From Gammaproteobacteria bacterium (GTDB lineage Bacteria > Pseudomonadota > Gammaproteobacteria > Pseudomonadales > Pseudohongiellaceae): a stretch of 34,585 nucleotides of DNA. Both the position numbers and the translations under genes were made by a program. Shown here one piece after another: positions 8,727 to 18,115 of the stretch. Each line of letters starts with the position of its first letter. The first letter of the stretch is position 1. Location: NCBI GenBank assembly GCA_002726595.1, contig PBTO01000110.1:1-34585 (forward strand). Direction: 5' to 3'. The notes below the pieces were generated by a model that worked only from the letters and a program-made list of their open reading frames with translations, ran no database searches and was not told the DNA's origin.

Positions 8727-9680
8727 CTAGATCAAAAATTTGTCGAGCACTTCGTTGACACCGGCAAGTTTCTCCTCATGGCTCAAATCAAGACCGTTGC
8801 TGGAGATTTCGTTGTACATTCTTGCATCAGGATTTCTGTACAAAAGTCCCACAGGAATCTTGGACAAATCTGTTGCCAGGCCCAACGCCGCAGAGAGATC
8901 ACCTGGATCATGATCCAGCTGATTTTCGAATAACTTTCCAACACCATCTGGCACCGGTATGCCCTGCTCATGATTGAGCAGCAATAATCTGGCCGGATCA
9001 TCCAACATCTCATCATTCATCACATCCATGAAAACAGGGCAGCGCTGTACGATACGAACAAAGCTGGTGCCCTTGTGCTCATGAGCCGCTTTGATGGTCT
9101 CGTACAACAGAGGTGGATTCCAGTCGACCATTTGTGCCACGAAGGAAATATTGGAAACACCGAGAGACACTGTCAGTGGATTAAGTGGCGGCAGGACCGC
9201 ACCACTTGGGTGTGTATTGGTCTGGTATTCCTCAGGTGTTGTCGGCGAGGTTTGTTTCTTGGTCAGGCCATATATCCCGTTGTCAAAGACCAGTACTGTC
9301 ATATCCATGTTGTAGCGAAGTGCATGAACCCAGTGACCTGCGCCAATTGAGAAACAGTCACCATCACCAGTCGCAACCCAGACATCCAGATCTGGTCGCC
9401 TGGATTTAACACCACAGGCTACCGGCAACGCCCGTCCGTGAAGACCGTGAAAACCGTAGGTTTTCATATAGTGAGGCAGTCGGCTGGAGCAGCCTATGCC
9501 AGACACCGATACGGTCTTCTCCGGTAATAATTGTTTCTCCCGGCACACCCGGTGCACTGAAGCCAATATGGCCAGATCGCCACAGCCTGTGCACCACCTG
9601 GGCTCGGCACCTGCGTAGTCATCCAGCGTGAAGTAACGATCATTTGCCTTTACAGACCAATCTGATTTTAGGCCAAACAT
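8727..9680 (-). CDS. korB: 2-oxoacid (2-oxoglutarate-type):ferredoxin oxidoreductase beta subunit
   Basis: RWCTGCGDLAIL, GIGCSSRLPHYMKTYGFHGLHGRALPVACG, VATGDGDCFSIGAGHWVHALRYNMDMTVLVFDNGIYGLTKKQTSPT (intact TPP motif). Confidence 0.93.
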   Translation of the reverse strand: MFGLKSDWSVKANDRYFTLDDYAGAEPRWCTGCGDLAILASVHRVCREKQLLPEKTVSVSGIGCSSRLPHYMKTYGFHGLHGRALPVACGVKSRRPDLDVWVATGDGDCFSIGAGHWVHALRYNMDMTVLVFDNGIYGLTKKQTSPTTPEEYQTNTHPSGAVLPPLNPLTVSLGVSNISFVAQMVDWNPPLLYETIKAAHEHKGTSFVRIVQRCPVFMDVMNDEMLDDPARLLLLNHEQGIPVPDGVGKLFENQLDHDPGDLSAALGLATDLSKIPVGLLYRNPDARMYNEISSNGLDLSHEEKLAGVNEVLDKFLI

Positions 9681-11608
9681 TAATTTTCTCCCTCGATCTG
9701 GATGGCCCGGTCGATAATCACTCGACTGATTTTACCCGGCTGCAGGGGATTACCTGAGACCGTGGACCAGCAATCGATATCCAGCAGTGTGTGCGCTCTG
9801 AGTAGTTGGGCCAGCTGAGAATAGCGACGGGACTCATCAGTAATATAAGGCGAATCGATATCGTCGCTGTAATTCAGCTCGACAGTCATCACTTGCTTGA
9901 AGCGGCTACAGATCTCTCTAAGCCCTGGCTCGAATGGGGACAGGAATCGTAAATGTACAGAAGAGACCTTGTGACCGTTCTCCCTCGCCACGCCGACCGC
10001 TTCCTCAATCGTACCCAGTGTAGAACCCCAACCAACTATCAACAAATCGCCTTCCGGGTCTCCGTGGACTTTCGGTGGTTCCAGTGTTTGCACCATCGCT
10101 GCCAGTTTGCGACTCCGCATGGAACAGCCGGCCTGGTTAGTCGTGGCATCGTAGGCGATTTTCGCGTAGCGATTATGGGCCAAACCAGTAACTACATATT
10201 CTCCACCGCGCATACCTGGAATCGGTCGGGCTGACAGGCCTGTTTCCTCATCCCAATCGTAGGCTGATACCTTCTTATCCCACTCGGATTGATCGATGGG
10301 AGAAGAGAACCAGTCATCGTTAACTTCGGGTCGTTCAAATGGCTGCACACCAGTTGCGAGGTTTGCGTCGGATAACAAGATGACGGGAGTGCGGAACGAC
10401 TCCGCTAATTTGCGTGCGAGGATTACAAAATGAAAACAGTCGCTGATCGTTGCAGCGGCCATGATTATCTTGGGTGAGTCTCCTGGTGCGCCGAACAGTG
10501 TGGCCAACAAATCACTCTGCTCTACCTTGGTAGGTAATCCCGTTGAGGGTCCACCGCGCTGAACATCGATGATAACAAGCGGTATTTCTGCCATGGACGC
10601 CAGGCCGATCATCTCGGTCTTGAGGGCTATTCCGGGTCCCGAGGTAATGGTACAGGCCGTTTTTCCTGCGTAGGATGCGCCGATGGAAAATCCGGCGGCA
10701 GCGATTTCATCTTCGGCCTGATGGACGAAGCCACCAACACGCTGAAACTCATCGGCAAGAAAATGGGATGCAGATGTAGCCGGTGTAATGGGGTACATGG
10801 CGACGAGTTCCATCCCGGAAGCCATAATTCCCAGTCCCACTGCCTGATTGCCGTTCATGACCACCATGCGTTTGTCGGGCTCGGAATGGCTTGCAATTTC
10901 ATAGTGGATATCGATGCTGTCATAGGCAAATTTGTATCCGGCCTTGAACAGTGCGTGATTAGTCGATATGACCTTCTCGCCTTTACGGGCGAAGATGCTT
11001 GAAATCTCAGCGAGTGCTTTCTCCGTATCGCGGCTGTACATGTGAGCCAGCATGCCCAGGACAAACATATTCTTGCCTTTCCGGGGATCTGGAACCACTT
11101 TCAGGCATTCTTCCTGAATCGGCAGTTCAATCACTTCCAGACCGTATTCAGCAAATTCAAGCAGCGCGTCGGCATATTGCTGACGGATTTTCTCGTCTCG
11201 ATCGCTTGCCCACATGTTGTCCAGCAGAACTACGGTTTTTTCATCGTAGGCGTTACTGGCGATTCTTGAGCGCAGAACCTGCTCATTAAATGCAACCACC
11301 AGATTGGCATCGTTACCCATGTTGGTCATAAGAGAGTCGCCGAGGCGGATTCGAATACCACTGGCCCCGTCTGGTGTGCGGGCTGGAGGCTGGATTTCGG
11401 CTGGAATAATCTCTACCGTCCAGACGCCATTGCCCATTCTTGCGCTAACTATTCCAAAAGTCTGTCCGCACTTCTGTGCGCCTTCGCCGGAATCACTTAC
11501 TATTTCAACAATATGCTCACCAATTGATGTTGCCGAATCACGAACCTGCAGTTCTTCGACAACACCATCAATTTGCTTTACGGCTATTAGTTCAGCTGGA
11601 TCGTTCAT
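9680..11608 (-). CDS. korA: 2-oxoacid (2-oxoglutarate-type):ferredoxin oxidoreductase, fused gamma-alpha subunit
   Basis: GNQAVGLGIMASGMELVAMYPITPATSASHFLAD, HQAEDEIAAAGFSIGASYAGKTACTITSGPGIALKTEMIGLA; TAATG 1-bp overlap with korB. Confidence 0.92.
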   Translation of the reverse strand: MNDPAELIAVKQIDGVVEELQVRDSATSIGEHIVEIVSDSGEGAQKCGQTFGIVSARMGNGVWTVEIIPAEIQPPARTPDGASGIRIRLGDSLMTNMGNDANLVVAFNEQVLRSRIASNAYDEKTVVLLDNMWASDRDEKIRQQYADALLEFAEYGLEVIELPIQEECLKVVPDPRKGKNMFVLGMLAHMYSRDTEKALAEISSIFARKGEKVISTNHALFKAGYKFAYDSIDIHYEIASHSEPDKRMVVMNGNQAVGLGIMASGMELVAMYPITPATSASHFLADEFQRVGGFVHQAEDEIAAAGFSIGASYAGKTACTITSGPGIALKTEMIGLASMAEIPLVIIDVQRGGPSTGLPTKVEQSDLLATLFGAPGDSPKIIMAAATISDCFHFVILARKLAESFRTPVILLSDANLATGVQPFERPEVNDDWFSSPIDQSEWDKKVSAYDWDEETGLSARPIPGMRGGEYVVTGLAHNRYAKIAYDATTNQAGCSMRSRKLAAMVQTLEPPKVHGDPEGDLLIVGWGSTLGTIEEAVGVARENGHKVSSVHLRFLSPFEPGLREICSRFKQVMTVELNYSDDIDSPYITDESRRYSQLAQLLRAHTLLDIDCWSTVSGNPLQPGKISRVIIDRAIQIEGEN

Positions 11609-12012
11609 TGGTTTTCCTGATCATTGACTGCTACAGCGAGGATGCATCACGTATCGATTACCACTGAAATCGCGAGAGACTCACTCACACCCATCTCGTT
11701 CATACAAACCCTACGATTATACAGGAAGATTAGAGGCTATGCTCTGTTTACGTCCAGTTTCTGTTACACAGAATTCAGCTTTCATCTCTCGAATACCCCC
11801 ATAAACCCTAGGGATTAGCCCAATCGGGCGCCTGCTATAAGCGCTGTGGCGTCCTGGCAGAGGTCCCAAGCTGGCCAACCACTCCCACTGCCATTCATGG
11901 CAGCGATTTCTAATTATCGCGTGGATTTTGAGTGATCAGATAGCTGGATTTGGACGCCGCCGGGAGGTATTGGCGGCCATACTTGCCAGAACAGTGGGGT
12001 AGTGATTCTCAA

Positions 12013-12239
12013 CTAGGGAGCCTCTGATTAATTATTCAATGTCTCTGCGTGACCTGAAACGTGCTTCTGCTAGGCGCAATCCGCATTTAAAGCTTCCGCT
12101 CCTAGCTCACGCCCCTCACCTACATCCATGTAGGCGATGGCCTTAGTCCTTAACAAGGATTGCAACAACGCAGAAGAGCGCTTCAGGCCGCGCCCGCAGG
12201 GGCCTTCAGAGGAGCCGCATCTCCGCGTTGGCTCCCTAG
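12013..12239. mobile_element. MITE-like non-autonomous element, ~227 bp
   Basis: Perfect 10-bp terminal inverted repeats CTAGGGAGCC (12013-12022) and GGCTCCCTAG (12230-12239); internal palindrome cctacatccatgtagg; no convincing ORF. Confidence 0.65.
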
Positions 12240-13609
12240 CCTTTAAACTCCGCAACCATTCCCATTACGCTCTCTTTCGCATCGCCAAATAGCATCCGAG
12301 TGTTATCCCCGTAGAATAAAGCATTATCAAGGCCGGCAAATCCCGTCGCCATGGACCGCTTCAAGACGATGACAGTACCTGCCTCATGCACGTGGATTAT
12401 AGGCATCCCGTAAATAGGGCTGGATTCTTGATCGAGTGCCGCCGGATTAACCACATCATTGGCGCCGATTACTATGGCCACATCGATACCACCCATCTGC
12501 GGGTTAATATCATCCATTTCCACCAGTTGATCATAGGGTACATTGGCCTCCGCGAGCAGTACGTTCATATGACCCGGCATCCGCCCGGCCACAGGATGAA
12601 CAGCAAAGCGCACCTCACAGCCATTTTCCTCCAACTGTTCTGCCAACTCCTGCACCGCATGCTGGGCCTGGGCTACAGCCATGCCGTAGCCTGGCACGAT
12701 GGCTACGCTTGAGGCGGCCTCCAGAATCAGGTAGGCATCCGCTGCCACCACGGGTTTCACTTCACCCTCGATTGCATCAGCCTGTTGGGTAACTGCACCG
12801 AAGCCACTAAACAGCACATTGCCCAATGAGCGATTCATGGCTTTACACATGATGTTGGTGAGGATCATGCCGCTGGCACCCACTAATGAGCCGGCTACGA
12901 TCAGCAGATTGTTGTTCAACACGAAACCGGCCGCGCACGCTGCTAGACCTGAATAGGAATTCAACAGCGAGATAACCACCGGCATGTCGGCACCGCCGAT
13001 GGGAATAACCACCATAATACCGAGCAAAAAGGACAGGCCTATTACTACCCAGAAGGCATTAGAGCCTGACGTAGTATCGGGATTCAGGCTGAAAATCACG
13101 GCGGCAACAATAATACTTAGCAATATGGCACCGTTTACCACCCTTTGCCCCGCAAACAATACCGCCTTGCTGGGGATGGTTTCGCTCAGCTTGCCATAAG
13201 CGACCAGGCTGCCGGTGAAAGTGACACTACCGATCAAAATCGACAGTATGATGGTAGCCGCCAATCCCGTGCTCACCTCACTACCAAAAAGTGCCGCACA
13301 AGCTACAGTGACACTTGCCAGCCCGCCGAAGCCGTTAAACAACGCTACCAACTCCGGCATGCTGGTCATTTCTACCCGGCGTGCTGCGATGGAACCAATG
13401 GCGGAGCCGACAACCAGGCCGACAATAATCCAGGTGAAATCGACAATATTCTGATCGAAAAGCGTTACCACTATGGCTATCAGCATACCGATAGCTGAGA
13501 GCCTGTTGCCCTGCCGGGCCGTGGCCGGTGAGGTCAACATTTTCAGGCCGTAGATAAAGAGCCCGGCAGACAGGATGTAAATAAGGTTTATTACTAATTG
13601 CCCTGACAC
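12236..13609 (-). CDS. pntB: NAD(P) transhydrogenase subunit beta
   Basis: MSGQLVINLIYILSAGLFIYGLKMLTSPATARQGN...GYGMAVAQAQHAVQELAEQL...HPVAGRMPGHMNVLLAEANVPYD...VIVLKRSMATGFAGLDNALFY. Confidence 0.96.
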   Translation of the reverse strand: MSGQLVINLIYILSAGLFIYGLKMLTSPATARQGNRLSAIGMLIAIVVTLFDQNIVDFTWIIVGLVVGSAIGSIAARRVEMTSMPELVALFNGFGGLASVTVACAALFGSEVSTGLAATIILSILIGSVTFTGSLVAYGKLSETIPSKAVLFAGQRVVNGAILLSIIVAAVIFSLNPDTTSGSNAFWVVIGLSFLLGIMVVIPIGGADMPVVISLLNSYSGLAACAAGFVLNNNLLIVAGSLVGASGMILTNIMCKAMNRSLGNVLFSGFGAVTQQADAIEGEVKPVVAADAYLILEAASSVAIVPGYGMAVAQAQHAVQELAEQLEENGCEVRFAVHPVAGRMPGHMNVLLAEANVPYDQLVEMDDINPQMGGIDVAIVIGANDVVNPAALDQESSPIYGMPIIHVHEAGTVIVLKRSMATGFAGLDNALFYGDNTRMLFGDAKESVMGMVAEFKG

Positions 13610-13619
13610 TTTTTAGCTC

Positions 13620-13898
13620 CTAGTGTTTTTTCTTGAACATGGCCAACATGCGATCTGTCACCATGTAGCCACCAACCACATTGATGGTTGCGAGTGTTAC
13701 GGCCGCAGTTCCCAGAATGGTCGCAGTGGTTTCCTGATCAGCTCCAGCTGCTACCAGTGCACCGACCACAGTGATACCGGAAATTGCATTAGCACCAGAC
13801 ATCAGCGGTGTATGCAGGGTAGAGGGGACCTTGGAGATCAATTCAAAGCCCAGGAAAATCGCCAGAACCAAAATAAAACTGAGATATACTATTTCCAT
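13620..13898 (-). CDS. pntA2: NAD(P) transhydrogenase subunit alpha part 2 (membrane domain)
   Basis: 92 aa; GFELISKVPSTLHTPLMSGANAISGITVVGAL; located between pntB and the soluble alpha subunit. Confidence 0.94.
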   Translation of the reverse strand: MEIVYLSFILVLAIFLGFELISKVPSTLHTPLMSGANAISGITVVGALVAAGADQETTATILGTAAVTLATINVVGGYMVTDRMLAMFKKKH

Positions 13899-13913
13899 TT
13901 CAGGCCTCTTAAT

Positions 13914-15053
13914 TTATGCATTCTTTCTCGCGTTAAGAATCATGTCGTTAACCAGCTCACCGGCATGGGTAATCACGCAGCCCTTCAAAATTTCGTCTGC
14001 TAAATCAAATTCAAAACTCTTGTTCTCTGCGCTCCAGAAATCCAGCACCAGATTCAACAAATTGGCCGAATACATCTGGCTGGCGTGTTTGCATACCCGT
14101 CCGGGCAAGGCCCCCAGGCCTACGAGCCGTACGCCGTTGACTTCGATTTCCTCGTCCAGTTTGGAGCCCTCGACATTACCGCCGGTTTCTACCGCCATGT
14201 CGATAATGACGCTACCCGTTTTCATTGCCTCAACCATGTCGGCGGTAACAATGCGCGGTGCAGCGCGTCCGAATACCTGCGCGGTAGTGATTACGATGTC
14301 TGACTGTGCCATTACTTTTTTCATGCCCAGGCGCTGTAGTTCCAACTGTTCTTCGGTTAACTGTTTGGCGTAACCACCCTCAGTTTCTCCGGTATCACCC
14401 AGGTCAATCTGCACAAATTTAGCCCCCAGGGATTCCACTTGTTCTGCGACCACCGGCCGGGTATCAAATGCTTCAACACGGGCGCCCAGGCGTTTGGCGG
14501 TGGCGATAGCCTGCAAGCCGGCAACACCCACACCGATAATAAACACGCGGGCCGGAGAGATAGTGCCAGCGGCTGTCATCATCATCGGCAGACTTAAATC
14601 CAGTCGATCAGCCGCGAGAATTACCGCCGCGTAGCCGCCCAGATTGGCCTGGGAACTCAATGCATCCATTTTCTGGGCACGGGTTATTCTTGGGATCATC
14701 TCCATACTGATCGCCGTGACATTGGCAGCGGCAAAGGCATCGACCAGCTCGTGTTCGTTAAAAGGATCCAGATAGGAGACGTGGATGCTGCCGGTCTTTA
14801 AGGACTTTATCTCTTTGAGTGAAGGTTTGTGCAGCCGCAGAATAATGTCTGACTGTTTTAATAAATTATGGCCCGATCTCTGGATGCTTGCACCGACTTT
14901 TTCGTAGTCCTGGTCGGTGAAGCCACAAGCTTCACCCATACCCGTTTCAATATGAATTTCCGCTCCCTGCTTCACCAGTTTGTTCACCGAATCCGGTATC
15001 AGAGGCACCCGCCTATCCGTCGGATTTGATTCCTTGGGAACGCCTATGATCAT
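13914..15053 (-). CDS. pntA1: NAD(P) transhydrogenase subunit alpha part 1 (soluble NAD-binding)
   Basis: MIIGVPKESNPTDRRVPLIPDSVNKLVKQGAEI...GVGVAGLQAIATAKRLGARVEAFDTRP. Confidence 0.95.
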   Translation of the reverse strand: MIIGVPKESNPTDRRVPLIPDSVNKLVKQGAEIHIETGMGEACGFTDQDYEKVGASIQRSGHNLLKQSDIILRLHKPSLKEIKSLKTGSIHVSYLDPFNEHELVDAFAAANVTAISMEMIPRITRAQKMDALSSQANLGGYAAVILAADRLDLSLPMMMTAAGTISPARVFIIGVGVAGLQAIATAKRLGARVEAFDTRPVVAEQVESLGAKFVQIDLGDTGETEGGYAKQLTEEQLELQRLGMKKVMAQSDIVITTAQVFGRAAPRIVTADMVEAMKTGSVIIDMAVETGGNVEGSKLDEEIEVNGVRLVGLGALPGRVCKHASQMYSANLLNLVLDFWSAENKSFEFDLADEILKGCVITHAGELVNDMILNARKNA

Positions 15054-15204
15054 GGTAATCTCCTTCCGCCAGCGGATATTGGTTTCATTATCGTTGCTAC
15101 AAATTAATGACTAAATATTCGTTCGCCGTTGCCCGGATGGCCAAAAAGCTCGGGGCGAAGTGTATAGGAAGATAAGAGCTTATCCCAGCGAAATTTTAGA
15201 GGAC

Positions 15205-15249
15205 AAAAGGGGATGGAGGCATTAAATATAAATGCCTCCATCCCCTTTT
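15205..15249. terminator. Hairpin of the GGGGAYGGAGG family (copy 1), terminator position downstream of the 15293-16639 gene
   Basis: AAAAGGGGATGGAGGCATT / AATGCCTCCATCCCCTTTT, perfect 19-bp stem, 7-nt loop, T-tract on both strands. Confidence 0.8.
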
Positions 15250-15292
15250 TTGAGTCGTGGAAATCAGGGCTTGCTAGACCCGATCCTTAATA

Positions 15293-16639
15293 TTAGACGT
15301 TGCGTACTGCCGCCGCCATGGCATCAAACACTTCTTGCAATACACGTCGTGACGAGGCGATGTTCATACGCATATGTCCTTCACCACCGGTACCGTAACT
15401 ACTGCCAGGATTCAGGTAGACACCGGACTTCTCGGTTAGCCAATCCTGGAAGTAGGACTCTGCGGAATTTTTGCCATGAACCTGGGCCAGTTCTTCTGCG
15501 CCGATAGCATCCAGGACCTTGCTGAAGTCCAGGAAGGTCATGAACGTACCTTCGTTACGGGTATAACCGACGTTGGGGATGTGCTCTTTGATGTAGTTCT
15601 CGACAAAAGTATGGCTTTCATCCATATAGGTATTTGCCTGGTCGAACCACTCGGCACCGTATTGATAGGCTGCCTCATTGGCCACCACGCCCAGCGTGCT
15701 GAGCTCGGCGCGGTGGAACTGATTCACCTGTGCCAATAGCCTGGGATTCTTGGAATAGAAATAGGCGTTCTTCATCGCTGCCAGGTTGAAGGTCTTGCTG
15801 ATAGCGTTGAAGGACACGGAATTATTAACCACTGCTTCATCCCGCAAGCTGCCGAAAGGCACATATTTATGCGCGGCGCGAATCACGTCGGAATGAATCT
15901 CATCAGCCAGTACGACAATCTCGTGATCCAGAGCCAGGCGGCCAATGCGTAACAGTTCTTCTTCGGTCCACACATTACCGGTCGGGTTCTGTGGGTTGCA
16001 GACAATCATCGCTCGCACATCTGCCGTCATCTTCGACTCCAGATCCTCCCAATCGATTTCGTAGCGACCGTTTACGTAGCGCATTTGACTGTCAATGGTG
16101 TCCACGCGCGCGGCGCGGGCCATGGAGTAAAAACCGGAATAACAAGGTGACGTCAACAGCACTTTATTGCCGATCGGGACGAATGACCGCAAGGCGGCAA
16201 TAATGCCCGGGTAGACACCGTCGGAAAGAGTGATTGATGCAGGATCGAGATCGACGCCGTGGCGCTCACCGTTCCACTTCACGATGCCTTCTCTAAGCGG
16301 CTCGGTGGTGCTGATGTAGCCCCAGTTGTGGTGCTGCACGCGTTCTGTCAGTGCTTCGGTAATACAGGGCGCACACTCAAAATCCATCGATGCCACACCC
16401 ATGCCGTACTTGAATACACCCTCGGGGTATCTGCGTGCGGGGGAATCCCAGCGAGAGCAATTGGTGCCAACACGATTGTATGGCGTGTCAAAGTCATATC
16501 TGCCGCCTGCCAGTATTGGAATACTGGTTGAGCTCTGGGCAGAGGCCGTGTTGGTAACCGCCCCTGCGGCACCAACCAGCGCAGTCATGCCTGCGCTTTT
16601 GATGAAGGTTCTTCTATTCAGTCCGACAATCTTTGACAT
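15293..16639 (-). CDS. Tat-signal PLP-dependent aminotransferase, MalY/PatB (cystathionine beta-lyase)-like
   Basis: Tat leader NRRTFIKSAGMTALVGAAGAVTNTASA; CNPQNPTGNVWTEEEL, LADEIHSDVI, SFNAISKTFNLAAMKNAY (PLP lysine). Confidence 0.88.
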   Translation of the reverse strand: MSKIVGLNRRTFIKSAGMTALVGAAGAVTNTASAQSSTSIPILAGGRYDFDTPYNRVGTNCSRWDSPARRYPEGVFKYGMGVASMDFECAPCITEALTERVQHHNWGYISTTEPLREGIVKWNGERHGVDLDPASITLSDGVYPGIIAALRSFVPIGNKVLLTSPCYSGFYSMARAARVDTIDSQMRYVNGRYEIDWEDLESKMTADVRAMIVCNPQNPTGNVWTEEELLRIGRLALDHEIVVLADEIHSDVIRAAHKYVPFGSLRDEAVVNNSVSFNAISKTFNLAAMKNAYFYSKNPRLLAQVNQFHRAELSTLGVVANEAAYQYGAEWFDQANTYMDESHTFVENYIKEHIPNVGYTRNEGTFMTFLDFSKVLDAIGAEELAQVHGKNSAESYFQDWLTEKSGVYLNPGSSYGTGGEGHMRMNIASSRRVLQEVFDAMAAAVRNV

Positions 16640-16735
16640 CGTTGTCCTCCTTTTTATTGTGTAAGCTGTTATGGAGCCCGCGCGGTGCCAGGTTTTCTTC
16701 TCAGCAAGATAAACCTGGCTCTACTGTTATGGGTT

Positions 16736-17884
16736 TCAAGATAAAACTTTTCTAAATACTTCTACTGCTATTTCCATCTCTTCTCTGCTACCGAGCGAAA
16801 TGCGGCAGTGTGTTTGCTCCAGTGGTGGGAAGTCCCGGCCCACTAGCACTTTCTGCTCCAGACATGCTGCGCGGAACTCGCTTGCCGGACGCCTGATATT
16901 CACAAAGATGTGGTTGGTGTTGGAGTCCCCAACCTCGAAGCCCATCTCGCGGAAAGTGCCGACTACCATGTTGCGAATCTCGGCATTCTCCTGTGCTTCC
17001 CATGCAATGTGTTCTTTGTCCTCCAGTGCTGTGAGTGCAGCTATGGCTCCAAGCATGTTCACATCGCCCATGCCCCAGGCACTACGGATCTTGGCCAGGG
17101 TCTGTTCCTGTGCCAGTGCGTAGCCGATGCGCAGGCCGGCCAAGCCATGGGCCTTGGAGAACGATCGGGTAATGAAAACATTTTCAAACTCCAGAGCTAG
17201 CGGCAGCGCTGTTTCTATTGCACCGGGTCTGGCGTAGTTGATGTAGGCCTCGTCGATATGAACCATGGTGCCCGGTGCTTCCCGCATCACACGACGTACG
17301 AAGCGCTCAACAGCTTCAGGGCCATGGGCTGTCCCAGTGGGGTTGTTTGGATTACAGAGATAGAGAAGACCTGCTCCCGGGGCGGCACTGGCCAGGGCAT
17401 CGAGATCGACACTTAATGAACTGTCGAGCGACTGCTCCTCTGTGGCAGCACCGATTTGGCGCGCCGTGCCCAAACTGGTTGAGTAAGTAGGCATCGGAGT
17501 CACAAACTTTTTATCGGCAGAACAGAATGCCCTTACCGATCCCTGTAACAATGGCGTGGAGCCGGTGGCCAGTTGCACATTGGCGGTTTCCACGTCGTAA
17601 TAGTTGGCGATGCCTGCGCGCAGCTCGTTGACATGATCGGGCGAATAACCGCGGCCGACCCGCTTGTTAACATGGGCATGCAGTGCCGACATGGTTTTCG
17701 GGCCAGGGCCGCGAGCACTCTCGTTCTGGTTGAGCTGAATGATGCCATTGTCATAGACGCCTGACTTCGATTGAGCCCGGGTCTGCGCCCTGGCACGCTT
17801 GCTTGTTAAGGATGTGCCTGCCAGTACGCTGGCAGCAGTGCCGAGCGCGATTGTACTTACAAATCCGCGACGTGTTGTTTTCAT
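16736..17884 (-). CDS. Tat-signal PLP-dependent aminotransferase, histidinol-phosphate aminotransferase-like (start reassigned to 17884)
   Basis: MKTTRRGFVSTIALGTAASVLAGTSLTSKRARA leader; CNPNNPTGTAHG, HIDEAYINY, TRSFSKAHGLAGLRIGYA; GGAG upstream of the internal ATG. Confidence 0.88.
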   Translation of the reverse strand: MKTTRRGFVSTIALGTAASVLAGTSLTSKRARAQTRAQSKSGVYDNGIIQLNQNESARGPGPKTMSALHAHVNKRVGRGYSPDHVNELRAGIANYYDVETANVQLATGSTPLLQGSVRAFCSADKKFVTPMPTYSTSLGTARQIGAATEEQSLDSSLSVDLDALASAAPGAGLLYLCNPNNPTGTAHGPEAVERFVRRVMREAPGTMVHIDEAYINYARPGAIETALPLALEFENVFITRSFSKAHGLAGLRIGYALAQEQTLAKIRSAWGMGDVNMLGAIAALTALEDKEHIAWEAQENAEIRNMVVGTFREMGFEVGDSNTNHIFVNIRRPASEFRAACLEQKVLVGRDFPPLEQTHCRISLGSREEMEIAVEVFRKVLS

Positions 17885-18060
17885 GCGATTCTCCGATAGC
17901 CGAGTACGGCACTGAGTTAGACTTTGTGTTCTTGTTATTGGTTGTATGTTTTGTGTGAAGCAGTTATTTACAGATCCACGCATATTAACGCTAGCTCATT
18001 ACAAAATACAGCGGATTCTGGACAGATTTGAGCTATTTTTGTAGCAGCTGAAGTAGGGAG

Positions 18061-18103
18061 AAAGGGGACGGAGGGATTAAATTTTAATCCCTCCGTCCCC
18101 TTT
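18061..18103. terminator. Hairpin of the GGGGACGGAGG family (copy 2), downstream of the serine hydrolase gene
   Basis: AAAGGGGACGGAGGGATTAA / TTAATCCCTCCGTCCCCTTT, perfect 20-bp stem, 3-nt loop, 12 nt from the stop codon. Confidence 0.8.
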
Positions 18104-18115
18104 TTACCTTTTTAG

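Noticed and set aside
11888-11903. CTGCCAT-tc-ATGGCAG short palindrome upstream of korA
   Set aside because: Only a 7-bp stem with no T-tract or known operator match; could be chance.
12070-12255. 61-aa minus-strand ORF inside the MITE-like element
   Set aside because: Overlaps repeat ends and the pntB terminus; composition looks like a translated non-coding repeat.
13771-14373. 200-aa + strand ORF over pntA2/pntA1
   Set aside because: Antisense to two unambiguous transhydrogenase genes; no domain signature.
16687-16719. GCCAGGTTT...AAACCTGGC hairpin between the two aminotransferase genes
   Set aside because: A 9-bp stem with a 15-nt loop and no T-tract; insufficient to call a terminator or attenuator.
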